This document shows positions 55,870 to 64,000 of a stretch of DNA of 64,000 nucleotides, piece after piece. The DNA lies in contig NZ_CP074102.1 of the NCBI RefSeq assembly GCF_018310535.1, positions 1,054,001-1,118,000 on the forward strand. The letters run 5' to 3'. Position 1 is the stretch's first letter. Every line of letters starts with the position of its first letter. A program made the position numbers and the translations under genes. Under the pieces are notes generated by a model, which did not search any database, was not told the DNA's origin, and saw nothing but the letters and a program-made list of their open reading frames with translations. The stretch is from Streptomyces mirabilis. GTDB lineage: Bacteria > Actinomycetota > Actinomycetes > Streptomycetales > Streptomycetaceae.

Positions 55870-56497
55870 ATCCCGCGAAACCCGGTCTCAAGCAGCGGCA
55901 GCCGCTCCGCTACTGTGCGCCGGCATCACCGTGTACGCCCCTCTCAAGCGATTCGGCGCCCGTCAGGGCACCAAGGTCGCCGTCGTCGGCCTCGGCGGCC
56001 CGGGTCACCTCGGCGTGAAGATGGCCAAGGCCATGGGCGCCGACGTGACCGTCCTGTCCCAGTCCGACAGCAAGCGCGGGGCCGCCACGGCTCTCGGCGC
56101 GGACCACTACGCCGTGACCGGCGACGGCTCGGCGTCCGAGCTGGCGAACACCTTCGACATCATCCTCAACACCGTCAGCGCGCCGGTGTCGCTCCCCGAC
56201 TACCTCGGGATGCTGCGCCTGCACGGCACCATGGTGAACGTCGGAGTGACGACCGAGCCGATGCCGATGGACGTCCTCACTCTGCGCCAGAACGGGCGGT
56301 CCTACGTGGGGTCGCTGTTCGGTGGCATCGCCGAGACGCAAGAGATGCTCGACTTCGCGGCCGAGCACGGGGTGACGGCCGACATCGAGATGATCGGCGC
56401 GCAGGACATCAACACCGCCTACGAGCGGATCCTCGCCTCCGACGTCCGCTACCGGTTCGTGATCGACGGCGCGACCTTCGCCGATCTGAAGGCGTGA
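55870..56497 (+). pseudogene. Zinc-type alcohol dehydrogenase, C-terminal (NAD(P)-binding) fragment
   Basis: About 205 residues match the second half of an NAD(P)-dependent alcohol dehydrogenase: AAAAPLLCAGITVYAPLKRF, the Rossmann motif VAVVGLGGPGHLGVKMAKA (GLGGxGHL), ADVTVLSQSD and the C-terminal VRYRFVIDGATF. The N-terminal GroES-like domain with the catalytic and structural zinc ligands, about 140 residues, is absent. The junction at about 55885 joins unrelated sequence. No start codon fits the fragment, so it is a pseudogene. Confidence 0.85.
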
Positions 56498-56669
56498 CGC
56501 GCGCCCGCGCACCGCGAAGTGCCGTCACAGCCCGGGCCGACGACGCCGACGCGGCGCTGGTCGTCGAGTCGCGCCACGCCGGCGACCTCCGCAGGGCGAC
56601 AACCGCCAGGACTCACCCCTCGGCGCCCCGCAGAAGACTGAACACCGCTACCCACGGAAGGTGGGGACT

Positions 56670-57041
56670 ATGACCACCTGGAACGACTCGGATCTCATGA
56701 AGGTCGGCGTGGCGGAGGAACTGGACCTTGAGTCCGAACGCGCCGACGGCACACTCCGCGCCCCGGTGACCATGTGGGTCGTGCGGGCGGTCTACCACAT
56801 CTACGTCCGCTCGGTCAAGGGCGTGGACGGCCCGTGGAACCGGGGCACGCAGTCGCGCCACCAGGGACGTATCGAGGCGGGAGGTGTCCGGGCCGAGGTC
56901 GCCTTCCACCAAGCCGATCCCGGCGAGTACGCCGACGTGGACGCGGCCTACCGGGAGAAGTACGGGCGGTACACGAGCATCGTCGAGCACGTCCTGACCG
57001 ACCGGGCCCGCAACTCCACCCTGCGTCTCGAACCCCGCTGA
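56670..57041 (+). CDS. DUF2255 family protein
   Basis: 123 residues from ATG 56670, preceded by a purine-rich AGGTGGGGA ribosome site. The family pattern is clear: WNDSDLMKVGVAEELDLES, DGTLRAPVTMWVVRAVYHIY, VRSVKGVDGPWNRGT, then DAAYREKYGRYTS and a C-terminal NSTLRLEPR. DUF2255 proteins have a split-barrel-like fold and are often encoded next to oxidoreductases; here both flanks are broken alcohol dehydrogenases. Function unknown. Confidence 0.85.
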   Translation: MTTWNDSDLMKVGVAEELDLESERADGTLRAPVTMWVVRAVYHIYVRSVKGVDGPWNRGTQSRHQGRIEAGGVRAEVAFHQADPGEYADVDAAYREKYGRYTSIVEHVLTDRARNSTLRLEPR

Positions 57042-57069
57042 CCGCCCTCCCCGTAACCACCTTTCCCAA

Positions 57070-57285
57070 GGAGTTCCGCTCGCGCGAGCCACCCTGATGT
57101 ACGCGGCCGAAGACGTACGCGTCGAAGACGTTGCCGACCCGAAAGTCCAGCAGCCCACCGACACCCCCCTCCACATGGGCCACGAGTTCCTCGGCGTCGT
57201 CGAGGAAACCGGCTCGGAGACACGCAACCTCAAGCCCGGGGACGTAGTCGTCGCCCTCAGGCCACCCCGAACGCAGGCACCCCCG
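57070..57285 (+). pseudogene. Zinc alcohol dehydrogenase, N-terminal fragment with internal deletion
   Basis: Reads RATLMYAAEDVRVEDVADPK, then jumps to HMGHEFLGVVEETGSETRNL, and ends after KPGDVVVA in unrelated Pro-rich sequence. The catalytic Cys region normally found between these blocks is deleted, and no proper start precedes the Arg-Ala-Thr residues. A family different from the fragment at 55870, so not its missing half. Confidence 0.75.
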
Positions 57286-57466
57286 CCGGAGCCAACCGAC
57301 GGGGGTCCCTCACCTCTCACCTGCTATCACAGGAAGCCCCTATGGCGGGGGCCTGCATGAAGGCGGACCACATCGTGCCACGAGGGCCGAAACGGCACAG
57401 GTCACGTCCCGGCTGAGCGCAGCGCTCGGCACCGGGCGACGTGTAGCGCCACGGTCAGCTATCAGG

Positions 57467-57640
57467 TCAGCGCAGCGTCGCCGGCCTCGCGACGAAGCGG
57501 GCAAGATCCTCGGCGGCACCGCGGGGCAGGCCGGCGACCATCCCCTCCGGCAAAGCCGTGATCACGGCCCCCAGCCGCGCGCCGAACTCTGGCAGCAAAG
57601 CCCAGGCCGAAGCCCTGACGAGTTGAGGCGAAGTGTCGCC
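57467..57640 (-). pseudogene. Possible C-terminal fragment of an unknown protein
   Basis: A coding-like stretch (ASAWALLPEFGARLGAVITA, then PEGMVAGLPRGAAEDLARFV) runs to a stop at 57467 with no start visible. It might be the end of a small regulator. It is the only structure seen in the 57286-57676 gap. Confidence 0.3.
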
Positions 57641-57676
57641 AAGGGGCCGACAGCGTCGGGGCTACCGTCTGCCGGT

Positions 57677-58009
57677 CTACTCCCGGTACAGAGTCTCCTG
57701 CAGTTCATCCATCTTCCACTCGGTGATACCGACCTTCACGGTGAAGCGGCCGTCGCTTCCTCTCCAGTCGGAGACGGGTACGTATCCATAGTCGGCAAGC
57801 TCGTCTGTCGCCGCTTCGATGATGGGCGCGTCCTGATCCGTTCCGGCACCGGGATCGGCCGTGGCGGGCAGCCTGAACGAGAGCGTCTCCATGGAGGCAG
57901 CGGATCCCAGCGATCCCTCATCGATCATTGTGATCGAATAATCGCCCGGACCGGTCATTTCGACGTACGCCGTGGCCCACCCGTTGAAGTCGAGGGATTC
58001 CGCAAGCAT
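57677..58009 (-). CDS. Small hypothetical protein
   Basis: 110 residues from ATG 58009, with AGGAG 9 nt upstream. Acidic, no membrane segment; it starts MLAESLDFNGWATAYVEMTG and ends TVKVGITEWKMDELQETLYR. It looks like a compact alpha/beta protein; family not recognised. It follows, 21 bp downstream, a zinc-ribbon fragment on the same strand, which may once have been its operon partner. Confidence 0.65.
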   Translation of the reverse strand: MLAESLDFNGWATAYVEMTGPGDYSITMIDEGSLGSAASMETLSFRLPATADPGAGTDQDAPIIEAATDELADYGYVPVSDWRGSDGRFTVKVGITEWKMDELQETLYRE

Positions 58010-58029
58010 TTGGGTTACTCCTGTTTCTG

Positions 58030-58164
58030 CTATGCCGGGGTCTCCTCGGTGGCATTCCCGGTGGACTGATAGCCGCAGGAGGGGCACCGGTAGTTGACCA
58101 GGTATGTCGTTCGGATCGCCGGGTATCGTTCCTCACGCTCGCGGCAGACGAAGGCCCGAATCGA
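58030..58164 (-). pseudogene. Zinc-ribbon-like C-terminal fragment
   Basis: About 45 codons (RWSIRAFVCREREERYPAIR, then VNYRCPSCGYQSTG) with a partial Cys set, ending just before the 58009 gene. A stop lies immediately upstream and no start codon is found. Probably a remnant; the 58165-58540 stretch upstream holds only frameshifted or doubtful sequence. Confidence 0.35.
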
Positions 58165-58518
58165 CCAGCGGTATCACTTGACCGGCGGGGCGAAGAGCTC
58201 CGAATTGCCCGGCGCGGGTGGTGAACCCAACGGGGAGGAAGCCCACGGTGCTCAGGAGGCGGCCGTGATCCCTGCGACGGGTCGCGGCCTGCAGCCCGAA
58301 GGCCGGGGTGGAAAGGTGGCCGAGGTACTGCCCCAACCGCAGGCGTCCGCACGGCTTGGTGTGGGACGACCTGACGCCCGAGAAGTTTGCGGCCATGCGC
58401 CATTCCCCTGACGAAGCATCGGTCTCGTAACTGACCAGGGTGCTCCGACTCCCCCTTGACCCGTGGGACTTACTGCGACAGAAGCAACAACTTGCGCTAG
58501 CGAGACCAAAGTTATGTC

Positions 58519-58548
58519 CCCATAGCATAGTCACAGTGAGTGGTAAAA
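58519..58548 (+). promoter_or_regulatory. Candidate promoter for the MBL-membrane pair
   Basis: A TAAAAT hexamer at 58543-58548 stands out in an otherwise GC-rich region, 40 bp before the GTG start at 58588. The -35 position (58519-58524, CCATAG) is poor. Local AT-richness (58505-58550) supports a promoter; the box assignment is tentative. Confidence 0.3.
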
Positions 58549-58587
58549 TCGCACGGAACACAACGACGTGTGACAGGCGGGTCCTCA

Positions 58588-59676
58588 GTGGGCTACGAGA
58601 TAGATTTCCTCCCCGTCGGGGAGGAGTCGAGCGGTGGCGATGCCATCGCTCTTCGTTATGGCAACCTCCACGGTCCGCGAGAAGAGCAGACCGTGATCGT
58701 GATCGACGGCGGCTACCTCGACGCCGGCGAAGCGCTCGTCGAGCACATCCGCACGCACTACGACACCGGCATCGTTGACCTTGCCGTTTCAACCCACCCA
58801 GACAGGGATCACATCAACGGGTTGCGGAAGGTCCTGGAGGAGATGACCGTCAAGAAGCTCCTTATGCACCAGCCGTGGAGCCATTCATCGGACATGGCAC
58901 GGTCCAAGATGCTCCTCTCCTACAACGCGCGGTCGCTGCGTACCGAGCTGAGGGATTCGCTTCAGGGTGCGACGGACCTTGAAGAAGTCGCCAAGGCGCA
59001 GGGCGTGCCCATCGAGGAACCGTTCCTGGACTGGACGAGTGATGACGGCGTCCTCCGTATCCTCGGGCCCACCGAGGACTACTACCGGGAGCTGCTGGCG
59101 GAGATCGTCGAGCCCGACTCCCTACAGGAGGCCAAGAAGAGCTGGGAAGCCGCCATCCGGCAGATGCTTGCCAGAATGGTGCCGGAGACGCTCTGGACAG
59201 AAACGCTGAGCGAGGACGGGGAGACATCCGCCAAGAACAACACCAGCGCCATCTGCCTCCTGGAGGTCGACGGCCGGAAGCTGTTGTTCACCGGAGATGC
59301 TGGAATCCCCGCGCTCGGGCAAGCGCTCGACGTCCTCGAAGACGAGGGCTTCCAGCCCGGGAGCCTTGATTTCGTGCAGGTTCCGCACCATGGCAGCCGC
59401 CGCAACGTCAGTCCGTCGCTCCTTGACCGTCTACTCGGACCCAAGGGGCAGACGGTCGTTATCGGATCTGCCTACGCGTCCGTGCCCAAGAAGAACCCAG
59501 AGCACAAGCACCCCGCGAAGAAGACGACGAACGCTTTTCGCCGACGGGGGTATCCCGTGCACCTGACTGCGGGAGTGACCAAGTGTTCCGCCTACGACGC
59601 ACCTCCTCGTGAAGGGTACGGTGCTTCAACTCCCGAGCCACTTCATACCGAAGTAGAAGACAGCGGGGACGCGTAG
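58588..59676 (+). CDS. MBL-fold metallo-hydrolase (ComEC-like beta-lactamase fold)
   Basis: About 362 residues from GTG 58588 (MGYEIDFLPVGEES...), with an AGGCGGG site upstream. Metal ligands: HPDRDH at residues 70-75 (HxDxDH), FTGDAG later, and VPHHGSRRN near residue 270, the pattern of ComEC/Rec2-type MBL domains. A family-specific insertion of about 120 residues separates the first and second ligand sets. No signal peptide or membrane segment is present, unlike ComEC. It is followed without a gap by a four-helix membrane protein, implying one functional unit. Substrate unknown; nucleic acid or a nucleotide signal is plausible. Confidence 0.85.
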   Translation: MGYEIDFLPVGEESSGGDAIALRYGNLHGPREEQTVIVIDGGYLDAGEALVEHIRTHYDTGIVDLAVSTHPDRDHINGLRKVLEEMTVKKLLMHQPWSHSSDMARSKMLLSYNARSLRTELRDSLQGATDLEEVAKAQGVPIEEPFLDWTSDDGVLRILGPTEDYYRELLAEIVEPDSLQEAKKSWEAAIRQMLARMVPETLWTETLSEDGETSAKNNTSAICLLEVDGRKLLFTGDAGIPALGQALDVLEDEGFQPGSLDFVQVPHHGSRRNVSPSLLDRLLGPKGQTVVIGSAYASVPKKNPEHKHPAKKTTNAFRRRGYPVHLTAGVTKCSAYDAPPREGYGASTPEPLHTEVEDSGDA

Positions 59677-60432
59677 GTGCTGTGGCTCGACGACTACGAG
59701 CGCCGGGCGCGGCTTGCGCCCGGCCTCCTAGCCCTGCTGCCGGTCAGCGTTGCTCTGGCGGTCCTTGGCCTCAGCAAGGCTCCGGTTGTTGTATCGGTTC
59801 TCACCGCGCTCTCGCTGGCCGGCGGCCCGATCGTCTTGGCTGAACTCGTGCGTCACCAAGGGCGGAAGGTTCAGGAGACGCTCTGGGCATCATGGGGCGG
59901 CTCCCCGACCATCCAGAAGCTCCGTCTACGGCAACAGGGACAGAACTCGCTGCAACGGGAGACCTGGCGGCAGGCCGTGTCATCCGTGGCTGGGATCGAG
60001 CTTTCGTCGGCCCGTAGCGAGCGGACAAACACGGCCAAAGCCGATGAGGCGATCGAGGTTGCCATAGGCCAGATCCGGAGCATCACCCGGGATGAAACGA
60101 AGTTTCCGCTCGTGCGTGCCGAGAACCGAAGTTATGGCTTCCACCGGAACCTCTACGGTATCCGATGGGCTGGACGAATTACCGCGCTCCTGGTGGTGCT
60201 CGGTATCCTGGGATACATGCTGTGGCTCGCGAACGTCGAGCATCAGCCTGCGCTCACGCTCGTGAATGCCCTTGCCCTTCTCGCCGCCGTTGCCTGTCTC
60301 GCTATCTGGTGGATCCTCCCTTCACCCGTGCGGATGAAGGACGCAGCAGAGAGGTACGCCTACGAGCTGCTGCAAGCTGCGGTCGTGCTCAACGCAGAGA
60401 AGGGCGAGACCACCCCTGAGGGGAGCCAGTAG
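59677..60432 (+). CDS. Four-transmembrane-helix protein partnered with the MBL hydrolase
   Basis: 251 residues; GTG starts on the base after the MBL stop. Predicted helices at about residues 13-32 (LAPGLLALLPVSVALAVLGL), 36-57, 165-186 (AGRITALLVVLGILGYMLWL) and 193-215. A cytoplasmic middle of about 105 residues (AKADEAIEVAIGQIRSITRD) and a charged C-terminal helix flank them. Two helical hairpins around a soluble core resemble SLATT/S-4TM-type pore-forming effectors described in bacterial conflict systems, but I see no definite family match. A membrane effector gated by, or controlled by, the hydrolase is an inference. Confidence 0.65.
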   Translation: MLWLDDYERRARLAPGLLALLPVSVALAVLGLSKAPVVVSVLTALSLAGGPIVLAELVRHQGRKVQETLWASWGGSPTIQKLRLRQQGQNSLQRETWRQAVSSVAGIELSSARSERTNTAKADEAIEVAIGQIRSITRDETKFPLVRAENRSYGFHRNLYGIRWAGRITALLVVLGILGYMLWLANVEHQPALTLVNALALLAAVACLAIWWILPSPVRMKDAAERYAYELLQAAVVLNAEKGETTPEGSQ

Positions 60433-60435
60433 CGC

Positions 60436-60933
60436 CGCCGTGTCTGCGAGGGCAGTTCCGCGCAGGCAGCCAACTGCACCGCCACCGGACCGCGCAGCAT
60501 CGAGGATTGCGTCACCCCGCAGGGCCTGGTCGCGTTCCGTGGCAACCACTACTCGGTCCCGCCCGGACTTCCCGGCGCCCAGGTCACCGTCACGATGCGG
60601 CTGGGCGAGGACAGCCTGCGGATCGCCACCGCCGGACGGGCCGTCATCGCCCAGCACCACCGGGCGCCCGACGGTGCCGGGTAGACCGTCCGCGACGCCG
60701 GGCACGTCATCGCGCTGGAGCGAGCGGTGCTGGCCTCGTTCACCGACCGGGCGCCCTGCAAGTCGAAAGTCCGCCGCCCGCCGTCGGCGGCCGCGCTGGC
60801 CGAGGCCGAGCGCCTGCGCGGGCAGGCCACCGGCTCGACCGCCGAGCGGGTCGTGATCGACCTGTCCACCTATGCCGCCGTGGCCGACCGGCTGCGGACC
60901 GCCCCGACGCCCGAGGAGGAAACCAGCGAGTGA
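60436..60933 (+). pseudogene. IS21-type istA transposase remnant (C-terminal part with internal stop)
   Basis: Reads VTPQGLVAFRGNHYSVPPGL then VTMRLGEDSLRIATAGRAVI, typical of the IstA C-terminal beta-barrel, then an in-frame TAG at 60682-60684, then ERAVLASFTDRAPCKSKVRR to a stop overlapping istB. The DDE catalytic domain is missing upstream. The left edge of the IS21 remnant abuts the membrane protein gene. Confidence 0.85.
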
Positions 60934-61366
60934 GCACATCACCAGCCCACATGAGTGAAGCACGCCGCTATGCGCAGTTGCGGGCTCACCTGTCCTATCT
61001 GAAGCTCAACGACGCCTTCGAGGCGCTGCCGCGGGTGCTGGACCAGGTCCGCGGGGAGAACCTGTCGATGACGGCTGCGCTGGAGCGGCTGCTGGAGATC
61101 GAGGTCGAGGCCACCGAGGCCCGGCGGTTGGCGGCACGCTTGCGGTTCGCCTGCCTGCCGGAGCCGTGGACGCTGGCGGATTTCGACTTCTCCGCGCAGC
61201 CCGGTGTCGACGAGAAGCTGATCCGGGACCTGGCCACCCTCCGCTTCCTCGACGACGCTTCCAACGCGTTGTTCGTCGGCCCGCCCGGGGTGGGCAAGAC
61301 GATGCTGTCGGTCGCGCTCGGCAGGGCCGCGGTCGACGCCGGCCATCGCGTTTACTTCACCACCGC

Positions 61367-63152
61367 TGTCGGCGTACACGGGTGAGTGGCCCTGGCAAGA
61401 TTTCCGTGAAGCCGGGGTGTGCCACCATGCGCCGGTGACGTTCCGTCACAGGTAGCGGCGTCGGAGCGAGGCCATGAGGATGACGCGGTGGCGAAGCAAC
61501 CGCACCCCCGCACGTCCAGCCATGATCCGTTTCTGGAGTTTCAGGTCGGTGATGCGGCCTTCGTTGACGCCGGAGTTGAACCGGGTGGTGATGCCCTGCA
61601 CTACTGCGTGCTGGTCTTCGCGGATGGCCTTGGCCAAGCTGGCCAGTGCTGGGAGATGGGAAGCGGCGAGTTCTTCGAGCCAGCCAGGCAGAGAGGTGGC
61701 GTCGCGGGCGTCGAGCATGGCGGCGAACTGACGCACCAGGTCGTGGGTGCGGTCCAGCTCCGGGCAGCGTTTGAGCAGCCGTCGGAGTGCCTCGGTGGCG
61801 TGGAGGCTGCGCCGTGATGGCTCGGTGGTGATCCAGCGGGCGACTTCGCGGGGCGAAGGCGGCCGCTCGCGTGGGGTGTCGATCGGCAGGCCGCGGCGGA
61901 GCGGCGCGATGGCCATCTTGACCCGCTGGTAGTTGCCGCGGTAGCCCTTAGCGACGATCTCCTGGTGCAGCACGGTCGCGGTGTGCTCGCCCTCCTCCCA
62001 CCGCTGCCTCAAGTACTCCAGGTAGGGGTCGAGGCTGGTTGGCCGACGGGGCCGGGGACGGCGAACGCATTCCTGCCAGGTGGCGGCTCGCGCGTATTTG
62101 CCCACGGTGCGTCGGTTCAGGCCCAGTTCGCGGGCTGCGGCGTTGAGCGAGCGGCCGGTGTCGGTCGCCGCGTGCACCGCCTCGAACAGTCGTTTCGCAT
62201 GACGGCGGGCAGGGGTGTCGTCACTGTCGGACGGTCCCGCCGAGTTCGCCGATGGCGGTGGGGGTTCGGGGTCCCCCATCGCGGCGGGCAGGCAGCCGCG
62301 ATGGGCGGCGGCAATGTCCCCGACCCGCTTCGACAGGCCCTGCCACAGGTGGAAGCGGTCGCTGACCTGCACCGCTTCCGGTGCGCCTTCGGCGATGCCC
62401 TGCCGGTATATGAGCGAGCCGTCCCGGCAGACCACCTCGACACCGGGGTGGGTCCGCAGCCAGGCGGCCAGCGGCCCGGCGTCTCGCCCGGCCCACAGCT
62501 CGATGGGCAGCCTGGTATCGGCATCCACCAGCAGGGTTCCGTAGACGTCTGCGTACAGCGCGAAGTCGTCCACGCCCAGCACCCGCGGGGTCGGTGCCGG
62601 CGGAAGCGGCAGGCGCATCAAGTGGAACAGCACGCTGGTCCGCGACAGCGGCACCTTCAGTATCTGCAGGAGCCGGGCCCCGCCGCGGCCGGCGAGCAGC
62701 ACCCCGGCCATCTCCACCAGGTGCTGCAGCAGTGGACTGCGGCGCTGGTAGCGCGCCGTCAGCCCCTCGACCTGCTCGGCGAACGTCCGCCGACCGCAGC
62801 CCGGACCGTCGCAGAACAACCGCCTCACCGACAGCCCGATCAGCACCGGGCGTCCACCGACAGCGACATCGGCCAGCGTGCGGCCATAGCGACTATGCAC
62901 CCGCGCAGAACCGCGACCGCAGTCCGGACACGCCACCGCCGACTCGCCGGTGCAGGCCGCAATGCGGACCACACCGCCCGCTACCCACACTCGTTCCACC
63001 CGCACCGCATCGAGGTGCGGAGCCGTGATCCCTACGAGGTCGTCACACTTGCTGACAGTGCCACTACCTGTGACGGAACGTCACCGGCGCATGGTGGCAT
63101 ACCCCGGCTTCACGGAAATCTTGCCAGGGCCTCTTATCCGTGTACGCCGACA
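61367..63152 (-). mobile_element. ISL3-type insertion element with long inverted repeats
   Basis: 1,786 bp. Both ends begin TGTCGGCGTACACGG and continue as inverted repeats of about 85 bp with only about four mismatches, reaching the transposase stop region on one side. ACCGC occurs directly at both junctions (61362-61366, 63153-63157), and removal restores istB exactly. A palindrome GTGACGTTCCGTCAC lies about 70 bp inside each end. A 5-bp duplication and TGTC ends are not what I expect for ISL3 (usually 8 bp). Confidence 0.9.
61446..63005 (-). CDS. ISL3-family transposase
   Basis: 519 residues. The N-terminal zinc-finger part is CPDCGRGSARVHSRYGRTLA and FCDGPGCGRRTFAEQVEG. The catalytic core shows VLGVDDFALYADVYGTLLVD, PEAVQVSDRFHLWQGLSKRV and the C-terminal TTRFNSGVNEGRITDLKLQK with the Glu. 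An inserted helix-turn-helix (LNAAARELGLNRRTVGKYAR) sits in the middle. Intact and probably active. Confidence 0.92.
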   Translation of the reverse strand: MRVERVWVAGGVVRIAACTGESAVACPDCGRGSARVHSRYGRTLADVAVGGRPVLIGLSVRRLFCDGPGCGRRTFAEQVEGLTARYQRRSPLLQHLVEMAGVLLAGRGGARLLQILKVPLSRTSVLFHLMRLPLPPAPTPRVLGVDDFALYADVYGTLLVDADTRLPIELWAGRDAGPLAAWLRTHPGVEVVCRDGSLIYRQGIAEGAPEAVQVSDRFHLWQGLSKRVGDIAAAHRGCLPAAMGDPEPPPPSANSAGPSDSDDTPARRHAKRLFEAVHAATDTGRSLNAAARELGLNRRTVGKYARAATWQECVRRPRPRRPTSLDPYLEYLRQRWEEGEHTATVLHQEIVAKGYRGNYQRVKMAIAPLRRGLPIDTPRERPPSPREVARWITTEPSRRSLHATEALRRLLKRCPELDRTHDLVRQFAAMLDARDATSLPGWLEELAASHLPALASLAKAIREDQHAVVQGITTRFNSGVNEGRITDLKLQKRIMAGRAGVRLLRHRVILMASLRRRYL

Positions 63153-63519
63153 ACCGCGGCCGAGCTCGCGGCCAAGTGCCACAAGGCCGCGCTCGATGGC
63201 CGGTGGAAGACCTGCATGAACTTCTTCGCAGGTCCCAGGCTTTTGATCATCGACGAGCTCGGCTATCTCCCGCTGCCCGAGGACGGCGCCTCCGCACTGT
63301 TCCAGGTGATCAACCAGAGGTATCTGAAGTCGAGCACGATCTTGAGCACCAACGTCGGCATTGCTGATTGGGCCTCGGCGTTTGGGGACGCGACCGTTGC
63401 CGCGGCGATGCTGGACCGGCTCCTGCACCGGGCCACGGTGGTCGGGATCGACGGCCCGTCCTACCGGCTCCGCCACCACCAAAGCCACGCCGAGACGCTT
63501 CGTCAGGGAGTGAACGCCC

Positions 63520-64000
63520 GTGTCTCTTGAACCCACCAGCCCCGCAAGCGAATTCGACCGCACCTGCCCCGAGTGCGGCGCCGGTTTCACGGTCGACTCA
63601 GCGGCCAGCCGCCGCAAATACTGCTCGCCGGCCTGCCGCGAGAAAGGATGCGCGCACCTGCCCAAGCAGCGGGTCTGCCCGCAGTGCGACAAGGAGTTCA
63701 CCACCGACCTGAGCCGGAAGAGGAAGTTCTGCTCGGCCGAGTTCCTGGTCGCCTTCCGTCGCAGCGAGGAACAGAAAGAGGCCCGCCTCTGTCCGGTCTG
63801 CGACAACCCCTTCCAGGCACCGAAAACCGTCCGCACCATCTACTGCTCGATGGTCTGCCGCCAGGAGGCCGAACGCGTGCGTGACCAGGCCCTGAACGAG
63901 GAGCGGGACCGCCGCCTCGCCCAGATGGCACCGCCCGCGCTGCCGACCCGGATCGAGTTGCCGCCACCGCCGCCACCGGCCCGCACGAGCACGCGGCAGC
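63520..64000 (+). CDS. Zinc-knuckle protein overlapping istB (3' end beyond window)
   Basis: At least 160 residues, open to the window edge, from GTG 63520, which overlaps the istB stop by 11 bp. It carries repeated Cys knuckles: CPECGAGFTVDSAASRRKYC, CPQCDKEFTTDLSRKRKFC, and CPVCDNPFQAPKTVRTIYC, each C-x2-C followed about 14 residues later by another Cys. Downstream is an Arg/Glu helix and a Pro-rich stretch. The position directly after istB suggests an IS21 passenger gene; function unknown. Confidence 0.65.
   Translation, partial: MSLEPTSPASEFDRTCPECGAGFTVDSAASRRKYCSPACREKGCAHLPKQRVCPQCDKEFTTDLSRKRKFCSAEFLVAFRRSEEQKEARLCPVCDNPFQAPKTVRTIYCSMVCRQEAERVRDQALNEERDRRLAQMAPPALPTRIELPPPPPPARTSTRQ

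Larger units (their letters stand above)
60930..63530 (+). pseudogene. istB: IS21-type istB helper ATPase, split by an ISL3-type element
   Basis: The 5' part (60930-61366) has the P-loop FVGPPGVGKTMLSVALGRAA; the 3' part (63153-63530) resumes with AELAAKCHKAALDGRW and has the DEAD-like LLIIDELGYLPLPEDGASAL and the arginine finger region AAAMLDRLLHRATVV. Deleting 61367-63152 and one copy of the ACCGC duplication restores YFTTAAELAAK, so the insertion is the only lesion seen. The start is the GTG at 60930 overlapping the istA stop or ATG 60951. Confidence 0.92.

Noticed and set aside
58133..58792. Minus-strand frame of 219 codons upstream of the MBL gene
   Set aside because: Overlaps the start of the MBL gene on the opposite strand, composition is Arg/Ser/Gly-rich, and no frame gives a clear start or domain.
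61965..63530. Plus-strand frame ending with IstB-like sequence
   Set aside because: Only its last part (after 63152) is real istB 3' sequence; the rest is antisense to the ISL3 transposase.

Overview
The window is high-GC actinobacterial DNA, almost certainly Streptomyces or a close relative. The evidence is GC-rich third codon positions throughout, a DUF317 protein, a Pgl/BREX type 2 locus and IS families common in streptomycetes. It is an accessory region: conjugation genes at the left edge, then a composite of transposons and anti-phage defence systems. No housekeeping operon, rRNA, tRNA or CRISPR array was seen.

Left part (1-15.3 kb). A translationally coupled strip of conjugative-element genes comes first: a TraG/TraD-like coupling ATPase cut by the window edge, a C5-cytosine DNA methyltransferase and a protein with two DnaB-type N-terminal modules. 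The next gene is split. Its 5' part (3723-4469) and its DUF317-like 3' part (14595-15215) rejoin in frame once a transposon of about 10.1 kb is removed. That transposon carries three overlapping tyrosine recombinases plus a small coiled-coil protein (RIT/Tn554-like). Its apparent cargo is a padR - ABC ATPase - FtsX permease operon. Imperfect terminal inverted repeats lie exactly at the gene break.

Defence island (15.2-54.4 kb). Two direct repeats of 97 bp, about 80% alike and in the same orientation, bound about 39 kb. Inside, left to right, are a PD-(D/E)XK/DUF5655 nuclease, a frameshifted integrase remnant with nearby ATCCAGCA repeats, a Nudix hydrolase and an IS5-like element. Then come a complete three-gene pPIWI-RE system (REase, DinG-like helicase, pPIWI-RE), an IS256 element sitting on that operon's terminator, and a complete six-gene type 2 BREX locus (brxHI, brxD, pglZ, pglY, pglX, pglW). 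Next are a short-Argonaute operon of the SPARDA type (DUF4365/DREN-APAZ plus short pAgo), a GIY-YIG protein, a second IS5-family element and a DUF6308-like gene. An excisionase-like HTH gene lies just beyond the right repeat. Two separate PIWI/Argonaute lineages therefore flank one BREX locus.

Right part (54.6-64 kb). This is more decayed. It holds an orphan TIR-domain protein with a zinc ribbon, broken alcohol dehydrogenase fragments around an intact DUF2255 gene, and small hypothetical genes. It also holds a tightly coupled pair, an MBL-fold hydrolase and a four-helix membrane protein, that I do not recognise as a named system and consider a candidate undescribed effector pair. The window ends in a broken IS21 element whose istB is split by an ISL3-type element; the split gene can be rebuilt exactly.
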